Notes under the pieces: model-generated
What the model was told of the DNA's origin: nothing
What the model saw: the letters and a program-made list of their open reading frames with translations, nothing else
Database searches by the model: none
DNA from: Candidatus Hydrogenedentota bacterium
GTDB lineage: Bacteria > Hydrogenedentota > Hydrogenedentia > Hydrogenedentales > SLHB01
Assembly (NCBI GenBank): GCA_023384315.1
Contig: JAHDWY010000188.1
Coordinates: 1-7,390 of the forward strand
Reading direction: 5' to 3'
DNA: 7,390 nt
Program-made: the position numbers and the translations under genes
In this document: piece after piece, positions 1 through 5,344 of the stretch
How the letters are laid out: each line of letters begins with the position of its first letter
Numbering within the stretch: the first letter of the stretch is position 1

Positions 1-1217
1 TGTTCGGCGTGTGTTCCGTGATCGCCATGTTAGCCATCGGTGAGGGGCTGAGTTTCGAAGCCCAGGAACAAATCCGAAAGCTCGGCAGCAACAACATCAT
101 CATCCGCAGCGTCAAACCGCCCGAGGACCGCAGCAGTTCCGCCGAGCGCAGCCGAATCGTGGAGTACGGCGTTACCTACGATGATGCGAGCCGAATCGAG
201 GCCACCATCCCGACCGTGGATGTCATTGTGCCCAGCCGAATCGTCCGCAAAGACGTCTGGAACGGTTCGAATCGAATCGACTGCGATATCATCGGCACGG
301 TCCCTATCTATACGGATATGCGAAATCACTACGTCGCACGAGGCCGCTTCTTCACGGACGAGGAACTCGACAATAAGCTCAACGTGTGCGTGCTCGGTGA
401 CGGTATGTCCGAGGAGCTCTTCCCCATCGATGATCCTATCGGATCCATGGTTCGCGTGGATGGCGATTACTACCGCGTCATTGGTACCATGGAGCCCGAA
501 TCGGAACGGAGCACCATGGGGTCGAATACCGGAAACGGCGCCTTGGGCGGGGGCGGAGGTTCGCGAGGAACCGGCGCGCCGTTTGAAATGTACATTCCAC
601 TGACCGCGTCCAAGAGTCGTTTCGGCGAATTGATCATCCAGCGCAGCAGCGGGAGTTTCAATGCCGAGCGCGTGCAACTTCATGAAGCGACCGTGAAGGT
701 CGCCAACATCAACGACGTCGTGGAGACGTGGCACATCATCTCCGATCTTCTTGAGTCGACGCACAAGAAGAGAGACTACGAAATCATCGTGCCGCTCGAT
801 CTGCTCCGTCAGGCCGAACGGACGAAGCGGATCTTCAACATCGTATTGGGCGCGATCGCCGCCATATCGCTTCTGGTCGGCGGTATCGGCATCATGAACA
901 TCATGCTGGCAACTGTTACCGAACGGACACGCGAAATCGGCATCCGCCGCGCCCTCGGCGCGAAGCGAAAAGACATCGTCCTTCAATTCCTGATTGAAAC
1001 CGTTCTGCTATCCGCCACCGGCGGTCTAATCGGCGTGGCGCTGGGGCTTGCCATTCCCTTCTTCATCACAAAGTTTGCCGATTTGGTGACCATCGTGACG
1101 CCGTGGTCGCCGGCCATCGCATTCACGATTTCCGCCTTGGTTGGCGTTATCTTCGGCATCTATCCCGCCATGCGCGCCGCCGACATGGACCCCGTCGAAG
1201 CGCTCCGCCACGAGTAG
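1..1217 (+). CDS. MacB-type ABC transporter permease, 5'-truncated by window edge
   Basis: This is the C-terminal roughly 400 residues of a MacB/FtsX-family permease, the membrane subunit of tripartite efflux or lipoprotein-release ABC systems. Reading from base 3, the visible protein opens with FGVCSVIAMLAIGEGL, which matches the end of the first transmembrane helix and the start of the periplasmic domain in this family. The true start lies upstream of the window. A periplasmic MacB_PCD-like region follows to about residue 270 of the visible part. Three hydrophobic segments then come at about 275-303, 324-353 and 366-386. Between the first two lies the conserved cytoplasmic motif TERTREIGIRRALGAKRKDI, which contacts the ATPase. 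The protein ends with the family-typical AMRAADMDPVEALRHE. A glycine-rich stretch (GALGGGGGSRGTGAP) sits in the periplasmic domain. The partner ATPase and membrane-fusion protein are presumably upstream. The substrate cannot be inferred. Confidence 0.93.
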   Translation, partial: FGVCSVIAMLAIGEGLSFEAQEQIRKLGSNNIIIRSVKPPEDRSSSAERSRIVEYGVTYDDASRIEATIPTVDVIVPSRIVRKDVWNGSNRIDCDIIGTVPIYTDMRNHYVARGRFFTDEELDNKLNVCVLGDGMSEELFPIDDPIGSMVRVDGDYYRVIGTMEPESERSTMGSNTGNGALGGGGGSRGTGAPFEMYIPLTASKSRFGELIIQRSSGSFNAERVQLHEATVKVANINDVVETWHIISDLLESTHKKRDYEIIVPLDLLRQAERTKRIFNIVLGAIAAISLLVGGIGIMNIMLATVTERTREIGIRRALGAKRKDIVLQFLIETVLLSATGGLIGVALGLAIPFFITKFADLVTIVTPWSPAIAFTISALVGVIFGIYPAMRAADMDPVEALRHE

Positions 1218-1247
1218 CCCCCCCCGCCAAGCCTCGGTCCCATTCTG

Positions 1248-1256
1248 TGGTACAAT
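1248..1256 (+). promoter_or_regulatory. Putative extended -10 promoter of the acetyltransferase gene
   Basis: TGG-TACAAT is an extended -10 element (TGn followed by 5 of 6 consensus bases) in the 79-bp gap between the permease stop and the acetyltransferase start. No convincing -35 box lies 16-18 bp upstream. Transcription would start near 1263, leaving a leader of about 35 nt. The permease gene has no visible hairpin terminator, so read-through is also possible. An eight-C run (1218-1225) directly follows the permease stop codon. Confidence 0.4.
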
Positions 1257-1296
1257 TCACGCAACGCAGGAATGACGATACACGTGATTGAAACCC

Positions 1297-2502
1297 ATGG
1301 AAATCGCAGTCAAACCGGTAGAATCCAGCGACGAATTGCGTATGGCCATCGAGCTGATGGCCAAGGCGCACACCGATGGCGATGAACTCGCCACGCGGTG
1401 GCTGGAGAGCTGTGCGGCGCAGTATCCAGGGTATCGCCGCGAGCATACCCGCATCGCCATCCGCCGGCATGAAGTGCTCGGAGCCCTTCGCCTGACCACG
1501 GATACCATTCGAATCGGCGAGACGCGATTGAAGATGGGTGGCCTTGGCTGGGTGGCTACCGCGGCCCACTATCAACGCCGCGGCGTCTGCCGGCAGCTTA
1601 TCGAAGACACCATGCGCTACATGCGCGAGAACGGCTACCACGTTTCCATGCTCTTTGGCATCGTCGATTTCTATCACCGTTTTGGCTACGTTACGACCCT
1701 TGCCGACTACACCGTTCGCATGGACACGATGGAAGCCTTATCCTTTGACAACCCCTTTCGCGAGCATCCCGCGAAACCGGGCGACGTGGCCGCGATTCAG
1801 AAGATTCATAACGCGAATGATGGCGCGTCGGTTTGTTCGCTCATTCGTTCGGCCGGGCACATTCGCAACAAGTGGAGCCGGTGGAGCGAGTGGCGCGTGC
1901 TGAAAGACGAGCGCGGCAAACTCGTGGCCTATTACCTTGCCCGGCCTGACGGCGATTCGCTGCAGGTATGCGAGGTGGGCGTGGACTACCCCGGGATCTC
2001 CGCCGCCGTTGTTTCTGCCGCGGGTCGTGTCGCCGAGCACGAAGGCCTCGCGCAGGTGCGATTCCATGTGCCACCGTCCAACGCCTTCGGCCGTTTCCTC
2101 TCCCATTTCCGGTCGGTTCACGAAATGCGCGTCGATCGCGACAGCGGCGGCATGATGGCCTTCGTCAACATCGCCGAGACGCTCGAGTCCATGATTCCGG
2201 AGTGGGAATCCCGGATCGGTCAGAGCGCCGTCCGCAACCTGCGCACCGAATGCACCCTGCTCGTCAACGGCAGCAGCTACCGCATCCGCTCCAACCACGG
2301 CGCCGTCGACATCGCCCCCGGCATCGGCGCCTCCAAAGTGTCCCTGTCCCAAGGCGACCTCATGCACCTCGTCACCGGCTACCGCTACGCCGAAGACCTG
2401 CTCGACGAACGGCGCTCGCTGATCTCGACTGAAGCCCGAGCGCTCTTCACGACGATCTTCCCGAAGCGCGCGCCCTACGTGTGGATGTTCGATCGATTTT
2501 AG
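1297..2502 (+). CDS. Eis-like GNAT family N-acetyltransferase
   Basis: This 401-aa cytoplasmic protein has the architecture of Eis-type acetyltransferases: an N-terminal GNAT domain, a degenerate second GNAT-like domain and a C-terminal SCP2-like domain. Residues about 1-145 form the first GNAT. Its acetyl-CoA loop region is VATAAHYQRRGVCRQLIED (86-104), where the usual Q/R-x-x-G-x-G/A reads QRRGVC, with Cys98 in place of Gly/Ala. The GNAT-typical end of the fold is FYHRFGY (125-131). Residues about 150-290 correspond to the second domain. Residues about 310-401 resemble the SCP2-like part, with LSQGDLMHLVTGYR (350-363) and a terminal FDRF. Relatives transfer acetyl groups to amines; the substrate here is unknown. 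ATG 1297 is preferred over an in-frame TTG at 1288, but neither has a well-placed Shine-Dalgarno, so the exact start is uncertain by three codons. Confidence 0.88.
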   Translation: MEIAVKPVESSDELRMAIELMAKAHTDGDELATRWLESCAAQYPGYRREHTRIAIRRHEVLGALRLTTDTIRIGETRLKMGGLGWVATAAHYQRRGVCRQLIEDTMRYMRENGYHVSMLFGIVDFYHRFGYVTTLADYTVRMDTMEALSFDNPFREHPAKPGDVAAIQKIHNANDGASVCSLIRSAGHIRNKWSRWSEWRVLKDERGKLVAYYLARPDGDSLQVCEVGVDYPGISAAVVSAAGRVAEHEGLAQVRFHVPPSNAFGRFLSHFRSVHEMRVDRDSGGMMAFVNIAETLESMIPEWESRIGQSAVRNLRTECTLLVNGSSYRIRSNHGAVDIAPGIGASKVSLSQGDLMHLVTGYRYAEDLLDERRSLISTEARALFTTIFPKRAPYVWMFDRF

Positions 2503-2548
2503 CGTAGGATATTTTCGTTGGGATGGCGAAATAATGACCGAATATTCA

Positions 2549-2576
2549 TTGAGTGTTACCTTGAATGCAACATATT
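2549..2576 (+). promoter_or_regulatory. Weak candidate promoter for the toxin-antitoxin operon
   Basis: TTGAGT (2549-2554) and CATATT (2571-2576) are separated by 16 bp. Each matches the sigma70 consensus at 4 of 6 positions. They lie in an AT-rich stretch just after the acetyltransferase gene. The predicted start, near 2583, is upstream of the inverted repeat at 2600-2621 and of the antitoxin gene, as expected for an autoregulated toxin-antitoxin operon. The match is modest and other boxes are possible. Confidence 0.3.
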
Positions 2577-2599
2577 TGCAGAATGTTTAACGACGAGAT

Positions 2600-2621
2600 A
2601 GTGACGGGGTTGACCGTCACT
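2600..2621. promoter_or_regulatory. Perfect 8-bp inverted repeat upstream of the toxin-antitoxin operon, possible operator
   Basis: AGTGACGG (2600-2607) and CCGTCACT (2614-2621) are exact reverse complements around a 6-base centre (GGTTGA). The repeat lies 51 bp upstream of the antitoxin start and just downstream of the candidate promoter. Type II modules are commonly repressed by their own antitoxin or complex at such a dyad. The repeat could also fold as a leader hairpin. No T-tract follows, so it is not a terminator. Confidence 0.5.
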
Positions 2622-2672
2622 GCGCACGATTCCCTAGTTGGCCGTAAACAGCGGCGAAATGAGGTGAATGAC

Positions 2673-2879
2673 ATGAGTTCCAAAGAGGTTCTCGATCTAG
2701 CGCTTAGGCTCCGGCCGGAAGAGAGATTCATTGTTATTGAAGGCTTGATTAAGAGTCTCGACGAACCGGATAAGAATCTCGACGAGATATGGGCAGAAGA
2801 AGCTGAAAGGCGACTCAAGGCGTACCACGAAGGTAGACTCAAGGGAATACCGATGGAGCAAGTCTTTGGTAAGAAGTGA
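2673..2879 (+). CDS. Type II antitoxin, 'putative addiction module component' family
   Basis: This small acidic protein of 68 aa matches the unstable-antitoxin family annotated as addiction module component (TIGR02574 / PF09720 type). Its members are typically about 70-75 aa and are paired with ParE/RelE toxins. Family-like landmarks are LRLRPEERFIVIEGLIKSLD (11-30), then a W in DEIWAEEAERRLKAYHEG (37-54), and a C-terminal EQVF. It is expected to bind and neutralise the downstream toxin and perhaps repress the operon. The start at ATG 2673 is chosen because GAGGTG (2661-2666) lies 6 bases upstream. The frame stays open back to ATG 2565, but that extension has no family resemblance. The stop (TGA 2877-2879) overlaps the toxin ATG by one base, implying translational coupling. 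Confidence 0.88.
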   Translation: MSSKEVLDLALRLRPEERFIVIEGLIKSLDEPDKNLDEIWAEEAERRLKAYHEGRLKGIPMEQVFGKK

Positions 2880-3175
2880 TGCAGGTAATACTCTCAGAGA
2901 TGGCTGTACAAGAGTTGCACGATGCAATTCGCTATCTCGATATCGAGCGCTCTGGGCTGGGGGCTGAGCTGGGGGAAGAGATCGAGAGGGTTCTGCTGAG
3001 AGTTGGACAGTATCCTTACGCTGGATCGGTCGAACGCGGAAACGTGCGTAAATGTCTTTCGCACCGATTCCCTTACAAGCTTCTATACTCAATCGAAGAG
3101 GACCATATTTTTGTAATAGCCATCGCCCATCAACACCGTAGACCCGAATATTGGGTCGATCGGAATCCCGGCTAA
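2879..3175 (+). CDS. RelE/ParE-fold toxin of a type II toxin-antitoxin system
   Basis: This 98-aa protein is of usual length for the RelE/ParE superfamily (plasmid stabilisation system protein). The N-terminal helical hairpin runs from about residue 8 (AVQELHDAIRYLDIERSGLG) to about 45. The C-terminal sheet carries the family signature VRKCLSHRFPYKLLY (56-70), followed by FVIAIAHQHRRPEYW (78-92). The Arg in VR, the RFPY motif and the final AxAHxxRxPxYW are all present, so the toxin looks intact. Family members act either as mRNA interferases (RelE-like) or DNA gyrase poisons (ParE-like). The sequence resembles the ParE-like group often paired with this antitoxin, but the target cannot be decided by reading. 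ATG 2879 overlaps the antitoxin stop (TGATG); an in-frame GTG at 2876 would add one residue. Confidence 0.92.
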   Translation: MQVILSEMAVQELHDAIRYLDIERSGLGAELGEEIERVLLRVGQYPYAGSVERGNVRKCLSHRFPYKLLYSIEEDHIFVIAIAHQHRRPEYWVDRNPG

Positions 3176-3488
3176 TCCATATTGCCACAGCAGACACATG
3201 TTTTGGGCTGCAAACTACCTGTGTTGAGGAGTACGTCTGGAATTCGACGATGCCACTGTTAATCCCATTGTGGCGGAGACTAGCGCGAATCGCGAGTCTC
3301 GTGCCGCACTGCACACCAGCGCGATGCAGGCGGTGTTCGACACGTGGTTTGGTTGCCACCGCGTATTGCCCACGCGTCAACGGTTCGTGAGCGCAAGCCC
3401 CCCTATTCGCTCTGATGGAAGGGGCGATCTGGAAATCGCGTACCGTTTTGGATGAATCTTCGAGATTCGTTCGGACTCGGGTCGAATC
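3176..3488. other. 313-bp gap without a recognisable gene, rich in short hairpins
   Basis: This is the space between the convergent toxin gene (+) and the 186-aa orphan (-). Short open frames exist here but have no ribosome binding site or family resemblance. Several inverted repeats stand out. One is at 3276-3300. GCCCC/GGGGC (3397-3401 with 3421-3425) and GCGAT/ATCGC (3424-3428 with 3435-3439) are shorter ones. A pair of competing stems lies at 3450-3489. None is followed by a T-run, so no standard terminator is visible for either flanking gene. The gap could be a structured RNA, a decayed repeat element or plain spacer. Confidence 0.5.
3276..3300. repeat. 10-bp hairpin with one mismatch and a 5-base loop
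   Basis: GAGACTAGCG (3276-3285) pairs with CGCGAGTCTC (3291-3300) around the loop CGAAT. Nine of ten pairs are Watson-Crick, with a single A/G mismatch at the seventh position. It lies 100 bp past the toxin stop. No T-tract follows on either strand, so it is not a typical terminator. Confidence 0.6.
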
Positions 3489-3489
3489 T
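3450..3489. repeat. Two mutually exclusive stems at the 3' end of the orphan gene
   Basis: Bases 3450-3459 pair with 3463-3472 around a TCG loop (10 bp, including two G-T wobbles; the core is GAATCT/AGATTC). The segment AGATTCG (3463-3469) can instead pair perfectly with CGAATCT (3483-3489), which reaches the stop codon of the minus-strand gene. The two stems share one arm, so only one can form at a time. No T-run follows. This could be a weak 3'-end structure for the minus-strand transcript. Confidence 0.45.
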
Positions 3490-4049
3490 TAATCCGGCCT
3501 GAACAGCCATCCAAAAACAATTCCCCGGATGCGCGAGACGAGTCTCGGTCGCGTTGAGGTTTCCTTAAAAGCAAAATCCAACGCCGCACGCTCGTCCACT
3601 CCGTAGACGTTTGCGAGCAGATTCTTAGCAAGGTCCGTCACGAATTGGATATCCGCAGGTAAGGGATAATCCAGCATTCGGACCGAGTCTGGAACGTTCC
3701 CGTTTTGTGCAAGGTAATCGTAGGTCGGTTCAATGCTTCGATCTGCAAAAAACTTCCTCAGTGTTTGTTCTTCATCTAGGTTAGTTACATCAACAGATAG
3801 CCCAATTTGTAGATGGTCTTTTAGCTTTAAGATGCCGAGCGCGATTTCTCCATCGGGTGTGGAAACCATAAGCGAGGAGAAATGCTCGGTCGAATGAAGC
3901 AGTCTTCTTACGTAAGTTTCGATATGCGAGCAGCCGTTCGATGCGTAGTGGTCCGGTTCAGGAATGCTGCGGCAATAGACGTGTTTTCTACCTTTGGCGT
4001 CGCACCATTCGACCCAGGCCTCAGTGGGCCGTTCCATAATACATTTCAT
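3489..4049 (-). CDS. Hypothetical protein, 186 aa, family not recognised
   Basis: I do not recognise this protein. It is soluble-looking, without a signal peptide or a clear membrane helix; the short hydrophobic stretch near the C terminus (IRGIVFGWLF, 174-183) is too short and basic-flanked. Visible features are an N-terminal part with four cysteines (3, 16, 26, 40), an EEQTLRKFFADRSIEP stretch (93-108) leading to DYLAQNG (111-117), and YPLPADIQFVTDLAKNLLANVYGV (128-151). The last reads as an amphipathic helix. The start at ATG 4049 is supported by GGAGGT five bases upstream; an ATG four codons later is worse placed. It is a single-gene unit, convergent with the toxin gene, divergent from the tRNA, and more AT-rich than the flanking genes (about 40% GC by hand count over 3721-3840). 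An accessory or transferred gene is plausible. Confidence 0.8.
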   Translation of the reverse strand: MKCIMERPTEAWVEWCDAKGRKHVYCRSIPEPDHYASNGCSHIETYVRRLLHSTEHFSSLMVSTPDGEIALGILKLKDHLQIGLSVDVTNLDEEQTLRKFFADRSIEPTYDYLAQNGNVPDSVRMLDYPLPADIQFVTDLAKNLLANVYGVDERAALDFAFKETSTRPRLVSRIRGIVFGWLFRPD

Positions 4050-4054
4050 CGCGG

Positions 4055-4065
4055 ACCTCCGGAGG
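4055..4065 (-). promoter_or_regulatory. Strong Shine-Dalgarno inside a 10-bp palindrome
   Basis: On the minus strand GGAGGT (4060-4055) sits five bases before ATG 4049 and decides that start. It lies within the perfect palindrome CCTCCGGAGG (4056-4065), so the mRNA carries its own anti-Shine-Dalgarno directly next to the site. A zero-loop palindrome folds poorly on its own, so any effect on translation is uncertain. Confidence 0.6.
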
Positions 4066-4098
4066 GTCGTGTTATGTGTATACTCACTATAGCACGAC
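4066..4098 (-). promoter_or_regulatory. Extended -10 promoter of the orphan gene, overlapped by a dyad
   Basis: Read on the minus strand, TGC-TATAGT (4094-4086) is an extended -10 element with 5 of 6 consensus bases; the -35 region is poor. The start would fall near 4079, giving a leader of about 30 nt. The element is embedded in an imperfect inverted repeat. Bases 4066-4075 and 4089-4098 match over ten positions, with one G-T pair (4072/4092) and a 13-base centre. A dyad covering the -10 is where a repressor would bind, so regulation of this gene, perhaps by its own product, is inferred. Confidence 0.45.
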
Positions 4099-4173
4099 TG
4101 CAGCCCCGGGGAACGGCATTCCTGTCAAGGCAAAGCTGGGTGAGACGTTTTGGGATGAACCTGATCGGACGAA

Positions 4174-4203
4174 TTGCATCGTCAGCGGCTCATTCGCTAT
4201 ACT
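4174..4203 (+). promoter_or_regulatory. Promoter of the tRNA-Leu gene
   Basis: TTGCAT (4174-4179) and TATACT (4198-4203) are separated by 18 bp. They match the sigma70 consensus at 4 and 5 of 6 positions respectively. The predicted start near 4210 lies only a few bases before the mature tRNA 5' end at 4214, which is normal for a single tRNA transcript. Confidence 0.6.
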
Positions 4204-4213
4204 TCCGCTTTGT

Positions 4214-4300
4214 GCCGGGGTGGCGAAACTGGCAGACGCGCCGGACTCAAAATCCGGTTCCCGCAAGGGAGTGGGGGTTCGATTCCCTTCCCCGGCACCA
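4214..4300 (+). tRNA. tRNA-Leu(CAA)
   Basis: This is an 87-nt class II tRNA with encoded CCA. The acceptor stem is GCCGGGG (4214-4220) with CCCCGGC, followed by discriminator A and CCA (4298-4300). The anticodon stem CCGGA/TCCGG encloses CTCAAAA, giving anticodon CAA, which reads UUG leucine codons. A long variable arm folds as CCC-GCAA-GGG, as expected for leucine tRNAs. The T loop is TTCGATT on a stem with two G-U pairs. All arms pair, so it looks functional. It has its own promoter and terminator. Confidence 0.97.
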
Positions 4301-4314
4301 TAGCGAAGAAATCG

Positions 4315-4348
4315 AGGCTGACCCAGTGGGTCGGCCTTTTTTCTTTTT
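4315..4348 (+). terminator. Rho-independent terminator of the tRNA-Leu gene
   Basis: AGGCTGACCC (4315-4324) pairs with GGGTCGGCCT (4328-4337) around an AGT loop: 10 bp with one G-T wobble. A T-rich tail follows (six T, C, five T, to 4348). It lies 14 bp past the CCA end. The convergent methyltransferase gene ends at 4355, but the tail on the minus strand is weak (CGATTTCTTCG), so termination in that direction is doubtful. Confidence 0.92.
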
Positions 4349-4354
4349 CGGGGC

Positions 4355-5278
4355 TTACCGTTTACGGAAGTATTGCTGCGTGGTAGGCTTGCGGAACCGG
4401 CCGATGAGGCGCTTAACCTCGGTCTTCGCGGCCCGTTTCCAGTCGGCGGTTACGTGGGCCTCGCCGCGGTCGATGGGGTCGAATCCCGCGCGTTGCGCGA
4501 TGCTGCACAGGGTCGCGGGCACGAACCCGTTGATGTGGTCGAGGGGATGGATGTTCCGGTAGTCGGAAAGCGTTTGAATGCCGGTGACGCCGGTGCAATC
4601 CGGCGTTTCGAGGACCAGCAATCCGCCGGGCAGAACGAGTTCTCCCACGGACTTCAGGATGTTCAACGGTTCGGTGACGTGCTCCAATACCTGGAAGAGC
4701 GTCGCTGCGTGGAAGCCCTTCTCCGCGCGCGCCGTCGCCTTCAGCGCGACCATGTCCGGCAAAATCTCTACCCGGCCCTCGCGGCGGCGGTCCGGCGAGA
4801 AGTCAATGCCGCTCGCCTCGAATCCAAAGCAGTCGCATACCGCGAGGAAATCCCCGTACCCACACCCGAAATCAAGCACCCGGACGGCATCCCCGCCGCG
4901 GATTCCCCGCGTGAGCTTCTCGATGCGCAAGACGTGCATTGCGTTTTCGCGGGCCCGCTGGAACTGACCTTCCGGCGTGTTTTGGTCCGCGGAAAATTGC
5001 TGCATCGCCTCGTGGCTCACCCAGTCCGTGTAATGCTTCTGCACCCATGCCGGCGCAAGAATTCGGCGATGGAACGTTTGCTGGCAGTCCTCGCAGCGGG
5101 CATACGCCCATTCCGCGTTCTCGATATAGGGCATAGGCGACTCACCCCAAGGGTCGCTTTCCAGAAACGAGCGCAAGGGGTTATCGCCGATACGGCCGCT
5201 CGCAATATCTGTCAGGTGCGTTGAGCCGCAATTGATGCAATGCGTTCGTTCTACGAATTCCGCCGATTGTCCCGTCAT
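4355..5278 (-). CDS. Class I SAM-dependent methyltransferase with N-terminal zinc-ribbon-like motif
   Basis: This 307-aa protein has the SAM-binding Rossmann core in its C-terminal two thirds. Motif I is VLDFGCGYGDF (134-144), with the glycine-rich loop. Acidic Asp159 in GIDFS would contact the ribose. FQVLEHVTEP (195-204) and LVLETPD (221-227) match Methyltransf_23-type proteins, and HPLDHINGF (244-252) is a late loop common in sugar or lipid methyltransferases. The N-terminal part has CINC (14-17) and CEDC (62-65), a split four-cysteine set that could bind zinc, as in C-methyltransferase-like proteins with a zinc-binding domain. The substrate is unknown; nucleotide-sugar or surface glycan precursors are possible. 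ATG 5278 is chosen for the preceding GGAG (5 bases away) and because the protein with its CxxC begins right there, although the frame is open much further upstream. It is convergent with the tRNA and divergent from the lipoprotein gene. Confidence 0.9.
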   Translation of the reverse strand: MTGQSAEFVERTHCINCGSTHLTDIASGRIGDNPLRSFLESDPWGESPMPYIENAEWAYARCEDCQQTFHRRILAPAWVQKHYTDWVSHEAMQQFSADQNTPEGQFQRARENAMHVLRIEKLTRGIRGGDAVRVLDFGCGYGDFLAVCDCFGFEASGIDFSPDRRREGRVEILPDMVALKATARAEKGFHAATLFQVLEHVTEPLNILKSVGELVLPGGLLVLETPDCTGVTGIQTLSDYRNIHPLDHINGFVPATLCSIAQRAGFDPIDRGEAHVTADWKRAAKTEVKRLIGRFRKPTTQQYFRKR

Positions 5279-5335
5279 ATGCGCTCCGTTCCCATACGTT
5301 TCACTATCGCCTCGGATTCTTTGGCTCGAGACCGT

Positions 5336-5344
5336 AGCATAACA
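5336..5344 (-). promoter_or_regulatory. Possible extended -10 promoter of the methyltransferase gene
   Basis: Read on the minus strand, TGT-TATGCT (5344-5336) is a TGn-extended -10 with 4 of 6 consensus bases. It sits about 58 bp before the methyltransferase ATG in the 267-bp divergent gap. No good -35 is seen. The rest of the gap (5345-5530) shows no convincing promoter for the plus-strand genes. It does contain an imperfect inverted repeat (5465-5477 with 5506-5516) in the likely leader of the lipoprotein gene. Confidence 0.33.

Noticed and set aside
30..986. Long minus-strand open frame opposite the MacB-like permease
   Set aside because: It is low-complexity Asp/His/Arg-rich, typical of the shadow of a GC-rich gene. 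The plus strand encodes a clear permease.
1738..2367. Long minus-strand open frame inside the acetyltransferase gene
   Set aside because: It has no recognisable domain, and the plus-strand protein matches its family across the same span.
2565..2672. N-terminal extension of the antitoxin from an upstream in-frame ATG
   Set aside because: It would cover the inverted repeat, has no family similarity and lacks a ribosome binding site. ATG 2673 has a well-placed GAGGTG.
3151..3455. Short plus-strand open frames after the toxin gene
   Set aside because: They have no ribosome binding site and no family resemblance, and they have odd Arg/Cys-rich composition. The first overlaps the toxin end.
4082..4092. 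An 11-base match to the core of the phage T7 RNA polymerase promoter (ACTCACTATAG) on the plus strand
   Set aside because: The upstream half of the T7 promoter does not match well, there is no phage gene nearby, and the stretch is explained by the minus-strand extended -10 and dyad. It is most likely coincidence.
4123..4128. Perfect TTGACA on the minus strand upstream of the orphan gene
   Set aside because: No -10 box lies 16-18 bp downstream; the TATAGT element is 31 bp away, too far for one promoter.
4214..4300. tRNA-Leu as an integration site with a duplicated 3' end
   Set aside because: I found no second copy of the tRNA 3' end within the window and no integrase gene.
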